The translations under genes and the position numbers were made by a program. Positions 25,745-35,298 of a stretch of DNA of 64,000 nucleotides are shown here, in pieces. The first letter of the stretch is position 1; each line of letters starts with the position of its first letter. Source of the DNA: Simiduia agarivorans SA1 = DSM 21679 (lineage in GTDB: Bacteria; Pseudomonadota; Gammaproteobacteria; Pseudomonadales; Cellvibrionaceae); assembly GCF_000305785.2 (NCBI RefSeq), contig NC_018868.3:3270270-3334269 (forward strand). The letters run 5' to 3'. The notes under the pieces are model-generated. The model was not told the origin of the DNA, did no database searches, and was given only the letters and a program-made list of their open reading frames with translations.

Positions 25745-27094
25745 TTACAGTTTGTCTTTCGCTTTCAGGCCGATGCTGAATTGTTCCAGGTACGCTGTGG
25801 GCTTGGTGCCGTCATACACTACGCCGTCAATGAACTCTTTTTGCGGTGCCTTGAAACCGGTCTCGCTGTCAGACGGGAAGTCTGTGGCTGCCATCTTGCC
25901 TTCTGCTACCAGCTCTTTGGCGGCCTTCATGTAGATGTCCGGACGGTAAACTTTTTTGGCGATATCCATGTACCAGCTGTCGGGCTTGTGCTCGGCAATC
26001 TGGCCCCAACGACGCATTTGGGTGAGGTACCAGATGGCGTCGGAGTAGTAGGGATAGGTGGCGTTGTAGCGGAAGAATACGTTGAAGTCGGGCACTTCGC
26101 GCTTGTCACCTTTTTCATACTCAAAGGTGCCGGTCATGGAGTTGGCGATCACATCGTAGTCTGCGCCCACATAGTAAGGCTTGGACAAAATTTTCACCGC
26201 TTCCGGCCGGTTGGCGTTGTTATTCTCATCCAACCACTTGGCCGCACGGATCAGTGATTTCACCACGGCGATATGGGTCTCCGGGTATTTCTCCGCCCAG
26301 TCTTTGCTTACGCCAAATACTTTTTCCGGATTGTTTTTCCAGATTTCGTAGTCGGTGATGACCGGTACGCCAATGCCTTTGAATACCGCTTGCTGGTTCC
26401 AGGGCTCGCCCACGCAGTAGCCGTAGATGGTGCCGGCTTCCAGGGTGGCGGGCATTTGCGGTGGTGGCGTTACGGACAGCAAGACGTCGCCGTCAATCTG
26501 ACCCGAGGTGTCGCCTTTGTGCGGTGCATAGTAGCCCGGGTTGATGCCGCCGGCGGCGAGCCAGTAGCGCAGCTCGTAGTTGTGGGTAGACACGGGAAAT
26601 ACCATGCCCATGTTGAATGGCTTGCCTTCGTCCTTGTATTTTTCAATAACCGGCTTCAGGTAATCGGCTTTAATGGGGTGTACCGGCTTGCCGTTTTCAT
26701 GGGGAATGTTCTTTTTCATTTCTTCCCACACCGCATTGGATACGGTGATGCCGTTGCCGTTCAGGTCCATGCTGAAGGCGGTGACAATGTGCGACTGGGT
26801 GCCAAAACCGATGGTGGCGCCCAGAGGCTGGCCCGCCAGCATGTGAGCGCCGTCCAATTCGCCGGTAATCACCCGGTCGAGCAGAACTTTCCAGTTGGCT
26901 TGCGCTTCCAGTTCAACAAACAGGCCCTCTTCTTCAAAGAAACCTTTTTCCAGTGCAATAGCCAGTGGCGCCATGTCGGTGAGTTTGATGAAGCCAAACT
27001 TCAGCTCATCTTTTTCGGGTTCGGCGGCAACAGCCCCCTGAAACGCACCCAGACTCACGGCAAGGCCCAGCAGCAGGGATTTAGCTTTGTTCAT
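25745..27094 (-). CDS. nrtA: Nitrate ABC transporter, substrate-binding protein
   Basis: Periplasmic nitrate/nitrite receptor of the NrtA/CmpA group. In 449 aa the signal peptide is about 1-23 (GAFQGAVAA). Family features follow: [35 protein letters not shown] and [18 protein letters not shown]. No lipobox is seen, so it is probably soluble. AGGAGTGAATC precedes the ATG. A sigma54-like promoter lies 43-58 bases upstream with an array of TTGGTGC heptamers behind it. Confidence 0.93.
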   Translation of the reverse strand: MNKAKSLLLGLAVSLGAFQGAVAAEPEKDELKFGFIKLTDMAPLAIALEKGFFEEEGLFVELEAQANWKVLLDRVITGELDGAHMLAGQPLGATIGFGTQSHIVTAFSMDLNGNGITVSNAVWEEMKKNIPHENGKPVHPIKADYLKPVIEKYKDEGKPFNMGMVFPVSTHNYELRYWLAAGGINPGYYAPHKGDTSGQIDGDVLLSVTPPPQMPATLEAGTIYGYCVGEPWNQQAVFKGIGVPVITDYEIWKNNPEKVFGVSKDWAEKYPETHIAVVKSLIRAAKWLDENNNANRPEAVKILSKPYYVGADYDVIANSMTGTFEYEKGDKREVPDFNVFFRYNATYPYYSDAIWYLTQMRRWGQIAEHKPDSWYMDIAKKVYRPDIYMKAAKELVAEGKMAATDFPSDSETGFKAPQKEFIDGVVYDGTKPTAYLEQFSIGLKAKDKL

Positions 27095-27136
27095 GATTCA
27101 CTCCTGTGGTTTTTGTGATTTTGTTGACAGGAGTAA

Positions 27137-27152
27137 TACAAGTGCTGTGCCA
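27137..27152 (-). promoter_or_regulatory. Sigma54-type promoter of nrtABC
   Basis: On the minus strand TGGCACAGCACTTGTA fits the RpoN pattern TGGCAC-N5-TTGCA with one change at the -12 element (TTGTA). It would start transcription about 30 bases ahead of nrtA. Confidence 0.6.
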
Positions 27153-27203
27153 GTTTTCAGCTTTTCCTTATGGGTAATGAGGTTTTTGGCAATCTTCACC
27201 GAC

Positions 27204-27358
27204 TTGGTGCATAAATTCGGGGTTGGTTGATTTTTGGTGCGTAAAATCGTACGTACCCAGGCCGTCACTGATTGGTTTTGGTGCCGGTGTGCACCAATGT
27301 ATTCACGAGCGCTGCTGGGTGTGCACTGTTTGTGGTTGAGTGGGAGATAATTTGGTGC
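27204..27358. promoter_or_regulatory. NtrC-like TTGGTGC heptamer array upstream of nrtA
   Basis: Direct copies of TTGGTGC occur at 27204, 27234, 27278 and 27352, with an inverted copy at 27291-27297. The third and inverted copies form the palindrome TTGGTGC-N6-GCACCAA (27278-27297). On the nrtA strand the half-site reads GCACCAA (TGCACCAA at 27204), as in NtrC sites. The distance of 50-220 bases from the sigma54 promoter is typical of enhancers. Confidence 0.55.
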
Positions 27359-27510
27359 GCAGGTAGGAGGTCAGTTCACCTATAAGAATCGGTTATTTCC
27401 GTGTTGGCAGTCGGTCATTGCTCCCTCCAAAACCGACATTCCTGCCCTCCATGGCAGTCATCGCAAACCCGCCATCCGTGACTCCTGTTTGCATACATAC
27501 CCTCCTTGGC

Positions 27511-27537
27511 AATAAAAAAGGCTCCCGAGGGAGCCTT
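27511..27537 (-). terminator. Rho-independent terminator after the porin gene
   Basis: On the minus strand AAGGCTCCC pairs with GGGAGCCTT and runs into TTTTTATT. It begins about 20 bases after the porin stop. Confidence 0.88.
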
Positions 27538-27557
27538 GTTATCCGAGGAGGATAATT

Positions 27558-28733
27558 TTACAAAGTGATCTGAACTTGTAGCCAGATTTTCTGGGTATCG
27601 CTTGAGAAATCGTCGGCGCTGTAGTCGGCGAACTTAAGCAGGGTTTTTACCTGCTTGTTGATCGCGTAGGCGGCGGTGAAGTCCCATTCAGTCCCGTAGC
27701 TGGCGCTGCCTTCTACAGCCTGGAAGTCATGGTAGGTTAATGACAGCGCAACAGGGCCTGCTTTGCCACTCACACCGGCGTAAAGATCCTGTACGCCATT
27801 AGCGGGGGTGCCAAGGAATTTGTCGGCAAAGCCCTGGAACTTGTGTCCGGTAGCCAGTGGTGTCTGGAAGCCTTTCACGCCGCCATCTGAACCGAGAATT
27901 TCAGCGCCGACGGTGGCGGTAACCACGTTGAAATCGCCGCTGGCTTCCAGCAGCAGATAGTCGGTGCTGTAGTCCACGGGGGCATCGCCGGTTTCAGACT
28001 GGGTGGCGTAGCTGCCGGTCAGGCCAACGGGGCCGAATTTGCCCTGATAACGCAGGCCCAGTGTCTGGTTGTTAAGTGCCGCGGCGTCGTCAAAATCCAT
28101 GCTGTAAAAGAAGCCGGTAAGTTTGTGCGCGTCGCTGATTTTCCAGCCGCCGTTGGCCAGATGAACGTCACCGCGCAGGGTGGCACCCGCGCCACTTGGG
28201 CCGAAGATGCGGTTAACCTGGCTCACGTAGCTGTATTCTGCGCTGAAGGCATCCTGACCAAACTGAAGGCGGGCGCCATCATAGGTTTGCTCGTTCTGGC
28301 GCCAGGCCACACCACCTACGAAACGCTGATCATCCAGCACAATGCGCTGACGACCGCCAGTGGCTGTGAAGCCGCCGGCACTGTATTTTGCGTAAGCCTG
28401 GTTCAGGTCCGTGCCGCGTGGATCTGCCACAACGGGGTAGTCAGTCTTGCCGTTGCTGGTTGAATTGAAGTCGGTGGTGAGATGACGGACATCGTCAAAT
28501 TCCAGACCGAAAGAAACGCCGCCCACGGTGCCGGTGGTTAAAGAGAGGCGAGTACGGAGTGTATTGGCATTGGCATCTTCGGCCTTGCCATCTTCTTCCA
28601 CGCCTTCGTAGCGGTAACGCAGATCAACGTTGGCGGTACCGTCTTTCACCAGTGTTTCGAATGTGGAATCGGCGTGTGCAACAGTGCCAGTGCAGGCGGC
28701 GGCGATGGCCAGCGGTAAATACAGTTTTTTCAT
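27558..28733 (-). CDS. Outer membrane porin (alginate-export/OprE-like) of the nitrate region
   Basis: Predicted outer membrane beta-barrel of 391 aa with a signal peptide (1-21, GTVAHA before DSTF). The mature part has alternating strands with aromatic girdles (VDLRYRYEGVEEDGK, YAKYSAGGFTATGGRQRIVL) and ends in a strand closing in QVQITL. Position between nrtA and nnrS, plus a perfect FNR-type box upstream, suggest anion (nitrate/nitrite) entry at low oxygen. The substrate is inference; the fold is likely. Confidence 0.78.
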   Translation of the reverse strand: MKKLYLPLAIAAACTGTVAHADSTFETLVKDGTANVDLRYRYEGVEEDGKAEDANANTLRTRLSLTTGTVGGVSFGLEFDDVRHLTTDFNSTSNGKTDYPVVADPRGTDLNQAYAKYSAGGFTATGGRQRIVLDDQRFVGGVAWRQNEQTYDGARLQFGQDAFSAEYSYVSQVNRIFGPSGAGATLRGDVHLANGGWKISDAHKLTGFFYSMDFDDAAALNNQTLGLRYQGKFGPVGLTGSYATQSETGDAPVDYSTDYLLLEASGDFNVVTATVGAEILGSDGGVKGFQTPLATGHKFQGFADKFLGTPANGVQDLYAGVSGKAGPVALSLTYHDFQAVEGSASYGTEWDFTAAYAINKQVKTLLKFADYSADDFSSDTQKIWLQVQITL

Positions 28734-29138
28734 ATCTCACTCTCTTTTTTTTACCAATGATGTTTGGTGGTCATAGACTAATGCTGTTTTTCGCCCGGTC
28801 AGTTGATGTGTATCAAGCGGCGGCGCGGGTTACTTCCCCAGAGAACTTTAAGTAACACCTTGTAGGTAACAAATACTGTGCCAAATCTATTCAAGGGGAA
28901 GTAGTCGGGTCTGATGCTGTGTTGTTTGGTGCCTTAATCACAGGGGTTTTTTGTGTGAGGCGCCTTATGCTGCCTGCCCGGTGTGACAGTTTGAGCGTTG
29001 AATGCTTCGGGGCTGAAGTGCCCTCCGAGTGGCACCGATAATGTGCAGCCACCCGTAAATGTGCTCCATCTGGTGCAGCATTCGTGGCGCGACTTGGGGC
29101 AAAGGGCGCCATGTTGGGCGAGACTGGTGCACAAAAAA
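28734..29138. other. Intergenic region between nnrS end and porin start
   Basis: A 405-base space. The part next to the porin holds its promoter and FNR box, with TACTTCC-like heptamers at 28831 and (inverted) 28897 that only partly fit NarL. The rest, behind nnrS, shows no gene, repeat or clear terminator. Confidence 0.4.
28803..28816 (-). promoter_or_regulatory. Perfect FNR/ANR-type box upstream of the porin
   Basis: TTGAT-GTGT-ATCAA matches the FNR/ANR/DNR consensus at all ten conserved positions. It is 70 bases ahead of the porin ATG, and a weak -10 (TAGTCT) sits about 30 bases downstream, placing the box near -41.5 as in class II activation. Confidence 0.8.
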
Positions 29139-30332
29139 TCAACCGGGTTTGCCATCCAAACGCGCGCGCGTGAGCATGGGAAAGTAGCCGATACAGAAAA
29201 TCCCGTAGCCAAACAGCCAGGCGATGGTCGCCATCGACAGCCACAGTAAGTACTGCGAAGGCCACAACCACACCGCCAATACTCGGGCTGTGGCGGCGAA
29301 TAGCAGCGCGGCAAAAGCGAACGACATCCAGCGGGGGGCGAGCAGCGGTCTGCCCGTATGGCCCAACGCGACGCGGGCCATCATGGCCAGAATCATATTG
29401 CCCATGGCGCCAGCAAACAGCGCGTGCATGGCGGTGCTTTTACTGATGGGCAGCAGGCCGACGGGCGCAAGATAGTGCCAGGCCAATAAAAGAAACAGTA
29501 CCGGCAAGCACCAGAACGCCAGGTGCAAGGACCATAACAATGGCACCCGCAAAGTAACCCGGAAACGCAAGCGGAAGAGCCGGGCACTGTGTGCCAAGCC
29601 CACCAGCGATGCCAGGCCGCCATTGAACCAGGTTGGTAATTGGTTGGCCACGCCGCTGCCCTGCAGTAAGACCAGCGCGAGGGTCAGGCCGATGCAGGTA
29701 AGCTCCAGCCAACGCAGGTTTTCCACCCGCGGGGTCTGACTGCCGTTGGCGGTAAACATGGGCAGAATGCGACCACCCAGCACGGTCATGATAAACACCA
29801 CCATCCAGGCTGCGAGATAAACACCTTGCAACGCCAGGCTCGGATCACCTTTGGCAGCGCCCCAGTGTGACAGGGCATTGCCCAGCGTCATCACCAACAA
29901 TACCGGCACAAACATCAGGTTGCGGAATTGTCTGGCTTCGATCACCGGGCTTGCCAATCGCCAGGCCGCGAGCGGCAGAAACAGACAGTCGACCAGCGCA
30001 GTAAAAACGGTGGGCAGATTAAGTGCCATGGCCAGTCGCCCGGCCAGCCAGACCAACACCAGCAGCGCCAGCAGGGGACCGCGCGTACCGATGATGCCGG
30101 TCCAGTTTTGTACGGCGGTCAATAGAAAGCCCACCACAATCGCCATCACAAACCCAAATACCATCTCGTGGGCATGCCAGAACAGGCCGCCGCCATAGGG
30201 GGTGAAATCGAGATGCCCGGTCAGGTTGGCGGTCCATAAAACGATGGGAAAAAGACTGAACGCGGCGCCCAATAAAAAGAAGGGGCGAAACGCCAGTCGA
30301 AGCAGTGGGATGGGTAATGCGTCTTGTGACAT
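29139..30332 (-). CDS. nnrS: NnrS family membrane protein
   Basis: Heme- and copper-containing inner membrane protein linked in other bacteria to protection from nitric oxide. The 397-aa polytopic protein has about 12 transmembrane helices. Family signatures are RPFFLLGAAFSLFPIVLW near the start, FWHAHEMVFGFVMAIVVGF with paired His, and HALFAGAMGNMILAMMARV. The ATG at 30332 overlaps the stop of the narK1-like gene (ATGA), so nitrate/nitrite transport and NO defence are coupled. Confidence 0.92.
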   Translation of the reverse strand: MSQDALPIPLLRLAFRPFFLLGAAFSLFPIVLWTANLTGHLDFTPYGGGLFWHAHEMVFGFVMAIVVGFLLTAVQNWTGIIGTRGPLLALLVLVWLAGRLAMALNLPTVFTALVDCLFLPLAAWRLASPVIEARQFRNLMFVPVLLVMTLGNALSHWGAAKGDPSLALQGVYLAAWMVVFIMTVLGGRILPMFTANGSQTPRVENLRWLELTCIGLTLALVLLQGSGVANQLPTWFNGGLASLVGLAHSARLFRLRFRVTLRVPLLWSLHLAFWCLPVLFLLLAWHYLAPVGLLPISKSTAMHALFAGAMGNMILAMMARVALGHTGRPLLAPRWMSFAFAALLFAATARVLAVWLWPSQYLLWLSMATIAWLFGYGIFCIGYFPMLTRARLDGKPG

Positions 30333-31621
30333 CAATCCTGTTCCAGAAAATTATGGCTCTGTGCAAACCGCAGGCGTTGCTGAAAGCGGTCGGCTTTGTT
30401 GGCAAAAAACATCACCACCATACACAGCGCCAGAACACCGTAGAGCACCATAAAGCAGACGCTGTAAATGCCCACCAGATCCACGGCCAAACCGAATACG
30501 ATGGGCAGGGTGCAGCCGCCGAGCGCGCCGAGTGCGGCCACAAAGCCGCCCACTGAGCCCATGGCGTTGGGGTAATAATCATTGATGATTTTATACACGC
30601 TGGCGCGACCAAATCCCTGCGCAATGCCAATCACAAAAATCAGCCAGGAAAAAAACCACACATTCACTTCCAGTGTCAGGTGCACGTCGCGGTCTACGCC
30701 GTGAATGGTCATGGTGGTGGGTGGGTAGCTCAGAAAGAACAGACACACCAGACACAGCCAGAACACATTCCAGTTCACCGCGCGGCCGCCATAGCGGTCG
30801 GCAAACCAGCCGCCCAGTGCGCGCACCATGCTGGAAGTGGTGGCGAAAAACAAGGTAAAGGCCATGGCCTCGGCATCGGTGAGTCCATAGGCGTTCACGT
30901 AATATTGTGGCAACCACAGTATCAACGCGAGAAACGAGCCGAAAACGAAGTAATAGTAGAGGCCAAAGCGCCACACTTGCGGATTTTTCAGGCTCGCCAT
31001 TTGCGTTTTCAAGCTGGGACGTTCGTCTTGTTTGCGCGCCCGCTGGCGGGCAATGGCATGCACGGGTGCGGCCAGCGCAAACAAAAGAATCATCAACAGC
31101 ATACCCAATGCGTAAAACCAGCCGAGCGAATCCCAGCCAAATTGCGCCACCAGAATCGGCGCCAATGCCAGGGTAATGGCGGCACCGGCATTACCTGCGC
31201 CGAAGATGCCCAGCGCGGTGCCCTGTTGGTTGCGTTCAAACCAGTCGGTGACATAACGGATGCCGAAGGTAAAGGATGTGCCGGAGATACCCAGCCATAA
31301 CCCGAGCAAGACAAAGTGCGCCAGCGATTCGGCAAACGGCAGCATCAACAGCGGCGGCAGGGTCAGCGCCATTTGCCATAGCCACAGCTTGCGGGCGCTG
31401 TGTCGGTCGGCCAGCAACCCGGCCGGAATCCGCAACAGCGCGCCGGTGAGCATGGGCGAGGCAAAGAACAAGCCCAGCTCGGTGGCGGATAAATGCAAGG
31501 TGTCCTGCAGATCCAGCCCGATTACCGCATAGAGTACCCAGACGGAAAAATTGGCGGCAAAGGCCAGCGTGGCCAATGCGAGTGCGCGCCGGGCGCCGGG
31601 TGTGGAGTTGGATTTTGCCAT
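30332..31621 (-). CDS. narK1: NarK1-type nitrate/nitrite transporter (MFS, NNP family)
   Basis: A 429-aa 12-helix major facilitator carrying nitrate or nitrite. The NNP nitrate signatures are recognisable in GIFGAGNAGAAITLALAPIL (helix 5) and GSVGGFVAALGALGG (helix 11). NarK1-type proteins usually act as proton/nitrate symporters and NarK2-type as nitrate/nitrite exchangers; a pair of different types is common in denitrifiers. It is divergent from the second narK and overlaps nnrS. Confidence 0.87.
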   Translation of the reverse strand: MAKSNSTPGARRALALATLAFAANFSVWVLYAVIGLDLQDTLHLSATELGLFFASPMLTGALLRIPAGLLADRHSARKLWLWQMALTLPPLLMLPFAESLAHFVLLGLWLGISGTSFTFGIRYVTDWFERNQQGTALGIFGAGNAGAAITLALAPILVAQFGWDSLGWFYALGMLLMILLFALAAPVHAIARQRARKQDERPSLKTQMASLKNPQVWRFGLYYYFVFGSFLALILWLPQYYVNAYGLTDAEAMAFTLFFATTSSMVRALGGWFADRYGGRAVNWNVFWLCLVCLFFLSYPPTTMTIHGVDRDVHLTLEVNVWFFSWLIFVIGIAQGFGRASVYKIINDYYPNAMGSVGGFVAALGALGGCTLPIVFGLAVDLVGIYSVCFMVLYGVLALCMVVMFFANKADRFQQRLRFAQSHNFLEQD

Positions 31622-31789
31622 GGCCCCAATGTCTCTCAGTCATTCAATCTTACGGCTTCCACCTTATCGAAGCGGGGCGTCGGGCTCCATCGACTATCCC
31701 CAACGCGCCAGCGTGACCCGGGCCGCTACCCCCGAAGTGGTAGTGCCGTCGATGGTGTCTGGTGTGGCGGTCAGATCGGGCGTTTCCGA

Positions 31790-31808
31790 AGGGGTAGTAA
31801 AGGGGGTA
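31790..31808. promoter_or_regulatory. NarL-like heptamers upstream of narK2
   Basis: AGGGGTA (31790-31796) is the complement of a perfect NarL heptamer TACCCCT (consensus TACYYMT). GGGGGTA (31802-31808) is one base off, and TACCCCC lies further up at 31727. They stand 38-56 bases ahead of the FNR box, as in narK promoters of other gammaproteobacteria. Confidence 0.4.
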
Positions 31809-31845
31809 GTCACACACGCACGGCCGCCGTGTCTGCGGCCTGCGC

Positions 31846-31859
31846 TTGATGCAGGTCAA
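31846..31859 (+). promoter_or_regulatory. FNR/ANR-type box upstream of narK2
   Basis: TTGAT-GCAG-GTCAA matches the FNR/DNR consensus at nine of ten positions. It is centred 81 bases before the narK2 start; a good -10 at the class II distance was not found. Confidence 0.65.
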
Positions 31860-31933
31860 TATCCCGAAGTGATGGAAAGCGACACTGAGCGGGTAAATCA
31901 CGCCAACTCCGATTGGCAACTAGCGGAGGCATT

Positions 31934-33409
31934 ATGTCCACTGATCACAAAATAAACCTGTTCGCACTCAGTGATCCCAAAATAAAAACCTTACACATCA
32001 CCTGGTTTGCGTTTTTCCTGACCTTTGTGGTCTGGTTTAACCACGCACCCTTGTTGGTGTTCATGAAAGAGGCGTTTGATCTCACCAGCCAGCAAGTCAA
32101 AGCGCTGATGATTCTGAACGTGGCGCTCACGATTCCGTCGCGCATTATTATCGGCATACTGGTAGACAAACTCGGCCCGCGCAAAGTCTATTCGGGCTTG
32201 CTCATCATATCGGCGGCCTTGTGTTTTATGTTCGCGTTCGCGAATACCTACCAGCAGCTGGCGCTGTTCCGATTTCTCATGGGCTTTACCGGTGCCGGTT
32301 TCGTGATTGGTATCCGCATGGTGGGTGAATGGTTCCCGCACAAGTCTGTGGGCATTGCCGAGGGCATTTACGGCGGTTGGGGCAACTTCGGTTCTGCCGC
32401 CGCTGCCATGTCGTTGCCCACGCTGGCCATGATCTACGGCGGTGACAACGGCTGGCGTTATGCACTGGCCACTACTGGCGCCATCGCCGGCCTCTACGGT
32501 GTGTTCTATTACATTACTGCACGCAATACACCAAAAGGTTCCACTTACTTCAAACCGAAAAAAGCCGGTGGTCTGGAAGTTACCAGCTGGGGCGATTTCT
32601 GGTTGTTGCAGGCCATGAACATTCCCATGTACCTGGCGCTGGCGTTGCTCACCTGGAAACTGTCACCCACTAACCTCGGGCTCCTGTCGGATACAGCCTG
32701 CTACGCCATCTACGGCGGTCTGGTGTTGCTCTATGCCTATCAGGCGTACCAGATCTATCAGGTTAATATTGAACACCTGCGCGCGGGTGTGCCGGAAATG
32801 GATCGCTATCACTTCAAACAAGTGGCCATTCTGGATTGGTCTTACTTTGTCACCTTCGGCAGCGAGTTGGCCGTGGTGTCCATGTTGCCGCTGTTTTTTC
32901 TGGAAACGTTTGAAGGGCTCGACCCCGTAAAAGCCGGCTTGCTGGCCTCCGGTTTTGCCTTCATGAACCTGGTGGCACGTCCTACCGGTGGCTGGTTCTC
33001 TGACCGTTTCGGTCGTCGCAAGGCGCTGATGATTCTGATTGGCGGTCTGGCGGCGGGCTACTTCGTACTGGGCCAGATTAACGCCGGCTGGTGGATTCCG
33101 GTTGCCGTAATTGCCACCATGGCCTGTTCATTCTTCGTGCAGGCGGGTGAAGGTGCCGTGTTCGCTGTGGTGCCTTTGATCAAGCGCCGCATGACCGGCC
33201 AGATTGCCGGCATGGCGGGAGCGTATGGCAACGTGGGTGCGGTGACTTACCTGACCGTGTTGAGCTTTGTGGACTACTCCACGTTCTTCATCGTGATCGG
33301 TGCCAGTGCCATGGTGGTGTTCTTCATCGCCATGATGATGGATGAACCCAAAGGCCAGATTACCGAAGTGCTGCCTGACGGTACTGTTCACCTGATCGAT
33401 GTGGGTTGA
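31934..33409 (+). CDS. NarK2/NasA-type nitrate/nitrite transporter (MFS, NNP family)
   Basis: A 491-aa 12-helix nitrate/nitrite carrier. Signatures include [36 protein letters not shown] with [19 protein letters not shown] (helix 5) and [19 protein letters not shown] (helix 11). It has a long central loop. The ATG at 31934 follows GCGGAGGC. An FNR box and NarL-like heptamers lie upstream, and the phosphatase-kinase gene follows beyond a terminator-like hairpin. Close relatives are called NarK2 or NasA depending on context, so no symbol is fixed. Confidence 0.9.
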   Translation: MSTDHKINLFALSDPKIKTLHITWFAFFLTFVVWFNHAPLLVFMKEAFDLTSQQVKALMILNVALTIPSRIIIGILVDKLGPRKVYSGLLIISAALCFMFAFANTYQQLALFRFLMGFTGAGFVIGIRMVGEWFPHKSVGIAEGIYGGWGNFGSAAAAMSLPTLAMIYGGDNGWRYALATTGAIAGLYGVFYYITARNTPKGSTYFKPKKAGGLEVTSWGDFWLLQAMNIPMYLALALLTWKLSPTNLGLLSDTACYAIYGGLVLLYAYQAYQIYQVNIEHLRAGVPEMDRYHFKQVAILDWSYFVTFGSELAVVSMLPLFFLETFEGLDPVKAGLLASGFAFMNLVARPTGGWFSDRFGRRKALMILIGGLAAGYFVLGQINAGWWIPVAVIATMACSFFVQAGEGAVFAVVPLIKRRMTGQIAGMAGAYGNVGAVTYLTVLSFVDYSTFFIVIGASAMVVFFIAMMMDEPKGQITEVLPDGTVHLIDVG

Positions 33410-33417
33410 TTGAGTGG

Positions 33418-33445
33418 GCGCCCGCGCAAGCGGGCGCTTTTGCTT
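33418..33445 (+). terminator. Terminator-like hairpin after narK2
   Basis: GCGCCCGC pairs with GCGGGCGC over a GCAA tetraloop, then TTTTGCTT. It lies nine bases after the narK2 stop and 12 before the kinase start, so it may reduce read-through rather than stop it fully. Confidence 0.75.
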
Positions 33446-33456
33446 ATGCCTGAGAA

Positions 33457-35202
33457 ATGCCAATGACCCAACCGCTTAAAATCCGCATCGCCAGTCACAC
33501 CACGGCGGGTATCAAATCCATCAACGAAGATGCGGCGGCGTGCGAGTTGCCGGCCGATGAATTTTTGCTGGCGTCAAAAGGGGTTATGGCTCTGGTGGCC
33601 GATGGTGTGTCGTCGGCCGAAGCCGGTAAGGAAGCGAGCGAAACGGCGGTCAGCCGGTTTGTGGAAGAATATTACAACACACCGGACACCTGGTCGGTGG
33701 CGCGCGCGGGCGAAAAAATCCTGTCTACGCTCAACCTGCGCCTGTACCGGAAAAGCCACGAGTTTGTCACCTCCACCAAGGGTTACCTGTGCACTTTCAG
33801 CGCGGTCATTGTCAAAAGCCGCACCGCGCATTTTTTTCATGTGGGCGACAGCCGCATTTTTCTGTTCCGGCGCAGTGCTGACGGGCCGACGCTCAAGCAA
33901 CTGACCCGCGATCACGCCGTGATGATGGGCGGCGACAAGCCCACGCTCACCCGCGCACTGGGCATGGATAACCGGCTCAACATCGATTACGGTACCGCCG
34001 CACTCAAGCCGGGCGACATGCTGCTGGTTACCAGCGACGGCGTGCATGACTTTCTGGCTGAAGACGCAATCACCACCGCGTTATTATCCGGTCAGAAAGC
34101 ACAGGCTTTGGTAGCCTCTTTGTGCGCCCGCGCCGAAGCCGCCGGCAGCGATGACAATATCAGTGCGTCGCTGTTGATTGTGGACAGCCTGCCCGAAGAA
34201 AGCCTGGAAGATTACCACGCCAAGCTGACCCGCCTGCCGTTTCCGCCGGATCTGGAACCGGGCGAAAAACTGGACGGCTATCGCATCGATAATCCGTTGT
34301 TCGCATCGGCCCGGTCGCAGTTGTATCAGGTGACCGATGAGGTGACCGGCGCCAGCTATGTGATGAAAACGCCTTCGCGGAATTATGAAGACGACGCCAG
34401 CTATATCGACCGCTTTATTCAGGAGGAGTGGATTGGCAAGCGCATTCACAGCGAGCGGGTGGTGAAAGTGGTGAGTGCCGGGCGGCAGAAAAATTTTCTG
34501 TACTACCTGATGGAGTTTGTGCCTGGCATTGGCCTGGACAAATGGATTGCCGAGCACACCCCGCCCAGCCCCAAGCGCGCGTTTGCGTTGATCAAAGACA
34601 TTGCCGAGGGCCTGCGCGCGTTTCACGACAACGAAACCGTACACCAGGATCTGCGCCCGGCCAACATCATTGTGACGCCGGACGAGCGGGCGGTGATTGT
34701 GGATTTTGGTTCTGTGTATGTGGCAGGGGTTGCCGAACAGCAGCGGCCGATTGTGCACGACGCCGCCTTGGGCACTGCCTCCTATTCCGATCCGCTGTAC
34801 ATCATGGGCTCGAATCCGGGCGTTCAGGGCGATGTGTACGCGCTGGCCACCATTGCCTATGAAATGTTTACCGGTCATCTGCCTTACGGCGACCAGATAG
34901 AAGAATGCCGCACGGCGTTCGACTACAGCCGACTGCGTTACCGCGACGCGGCCATGTTCAACCCGGTTGTACCAATTTGGTTCGACGCTGCGCTAAAAAA
35001 GGGCACAGCGTTCGAATTATCCGAGCGATATCGCACGGTTGATGAACTCTTACTCGATTTACAAAGCCCGAATCCGCTGTTTTTGCAGGACGAACCGGTC
35101 ACCGCCAGTGACGCCTCAAGCCTCGCATTCTGGAAGATATTGAGTGGATTCTGGTTTCTCACACTACTGCTAGTGATTTACCTCTTTTCACAAGTGCGAT
35201 GA
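33457..35202 (+). CDS. Fused PP2C phosphatase and Ser/Thr protein kinase, membrane-anchored
   Basis: Signalling protein of 581 aa. Residues about 5-245 are a PP2C-type phosphatase with metal-binding motifs (NEDAAA, ADGVSSAEAG, GDSRIF, TSDGVHDFL, GSDDNIS). Residues about 265-550 are a Hanks-type kinase with the ATP-binding Lys (YVMKTP), catalytic HQDLRPANI and DFGSV. One C-terminal transmembrane helix (WFLTLLLVIYLFSQ) anchors it. This fusion is often found next to nitrate transporter and assimilation genes; its target is unknown. ATGs at 33457 and 33463 are both possible. Confidence 0.9.
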   Translation: MPMTQPLKIRIASHTTAGIKSINEDAAACELPADEFLLASKGVMALVADGVSSAEAGKEASETAVSRFVEEYYNTPDTWSVARAGEKILSTLNLRLYRKSHEFVTSTKGYLCTFSAVIVKSRTAHFFHVGDSRIFLFRRSADGPTLKQLTRDHAVMMGGDKPTLTRALGMDNRLNIDYGTAALKPGDMLLVTSDGVHDFLAEDAITTALLSGQKAQALVASLCARAEAAGSDDNISASLLIVDSLPEESLEDYHAKLTRLPFPPDLEPGEKLDGYRIDNPLFASARSQLYQVTDEVTGASYVMKTPSRNYEDDASYIDRFIQEEWIGKRIHSERVVKVVSAGRQKNFLYYLMEFVPGIGLDKWIAEHTPPSPKRAFALIKDIAEGLRAFHDNETVHQDLRPANIIVTPDERAVIVDFGSVYVAGVAEQQRPIVHDAALGTASYSDPLYIMGSNPGVQGDVYALATIAYEMFTGHLPYGDQIEECRTAFDYSRLRYRDAAMFNPVVPIWFDAALKKGTAFELSERYRTVDELLLDLQSPNPLFLQDEPVTASDASSLAFWKILSGFWFLTLLLVIYLFSQVR

Positions 35203-35298
35203 TTTTTTATTCAGACTAAAGCGCTGGCCTGGTTTTTGAATAGCATCCTGGAAAAACGCCGCCTGCGGCAACAATGAGTCACACACATCGGAGCAACT

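Larger units (their letters stand above)
31622..31933. other. Divergent regulatory region between the two narK genes
   Basis: A 312-base space holding the promoters of both transporters. It includes an FNR-type box at 31846-31859 and NarL-like heptamers at 31727-31733, 31790-31796 and 31802-31808. No ANTAR-type leader hairpin pair was seen. No gene. Confidence 0.55.

Noticed and set aside
28831..28903. NarL sites at the porin promoter
   Set aside because: Two TACTTCC-type heptamers are each one base off and lie in inverted orientation 66 bases apart, too weak to call.
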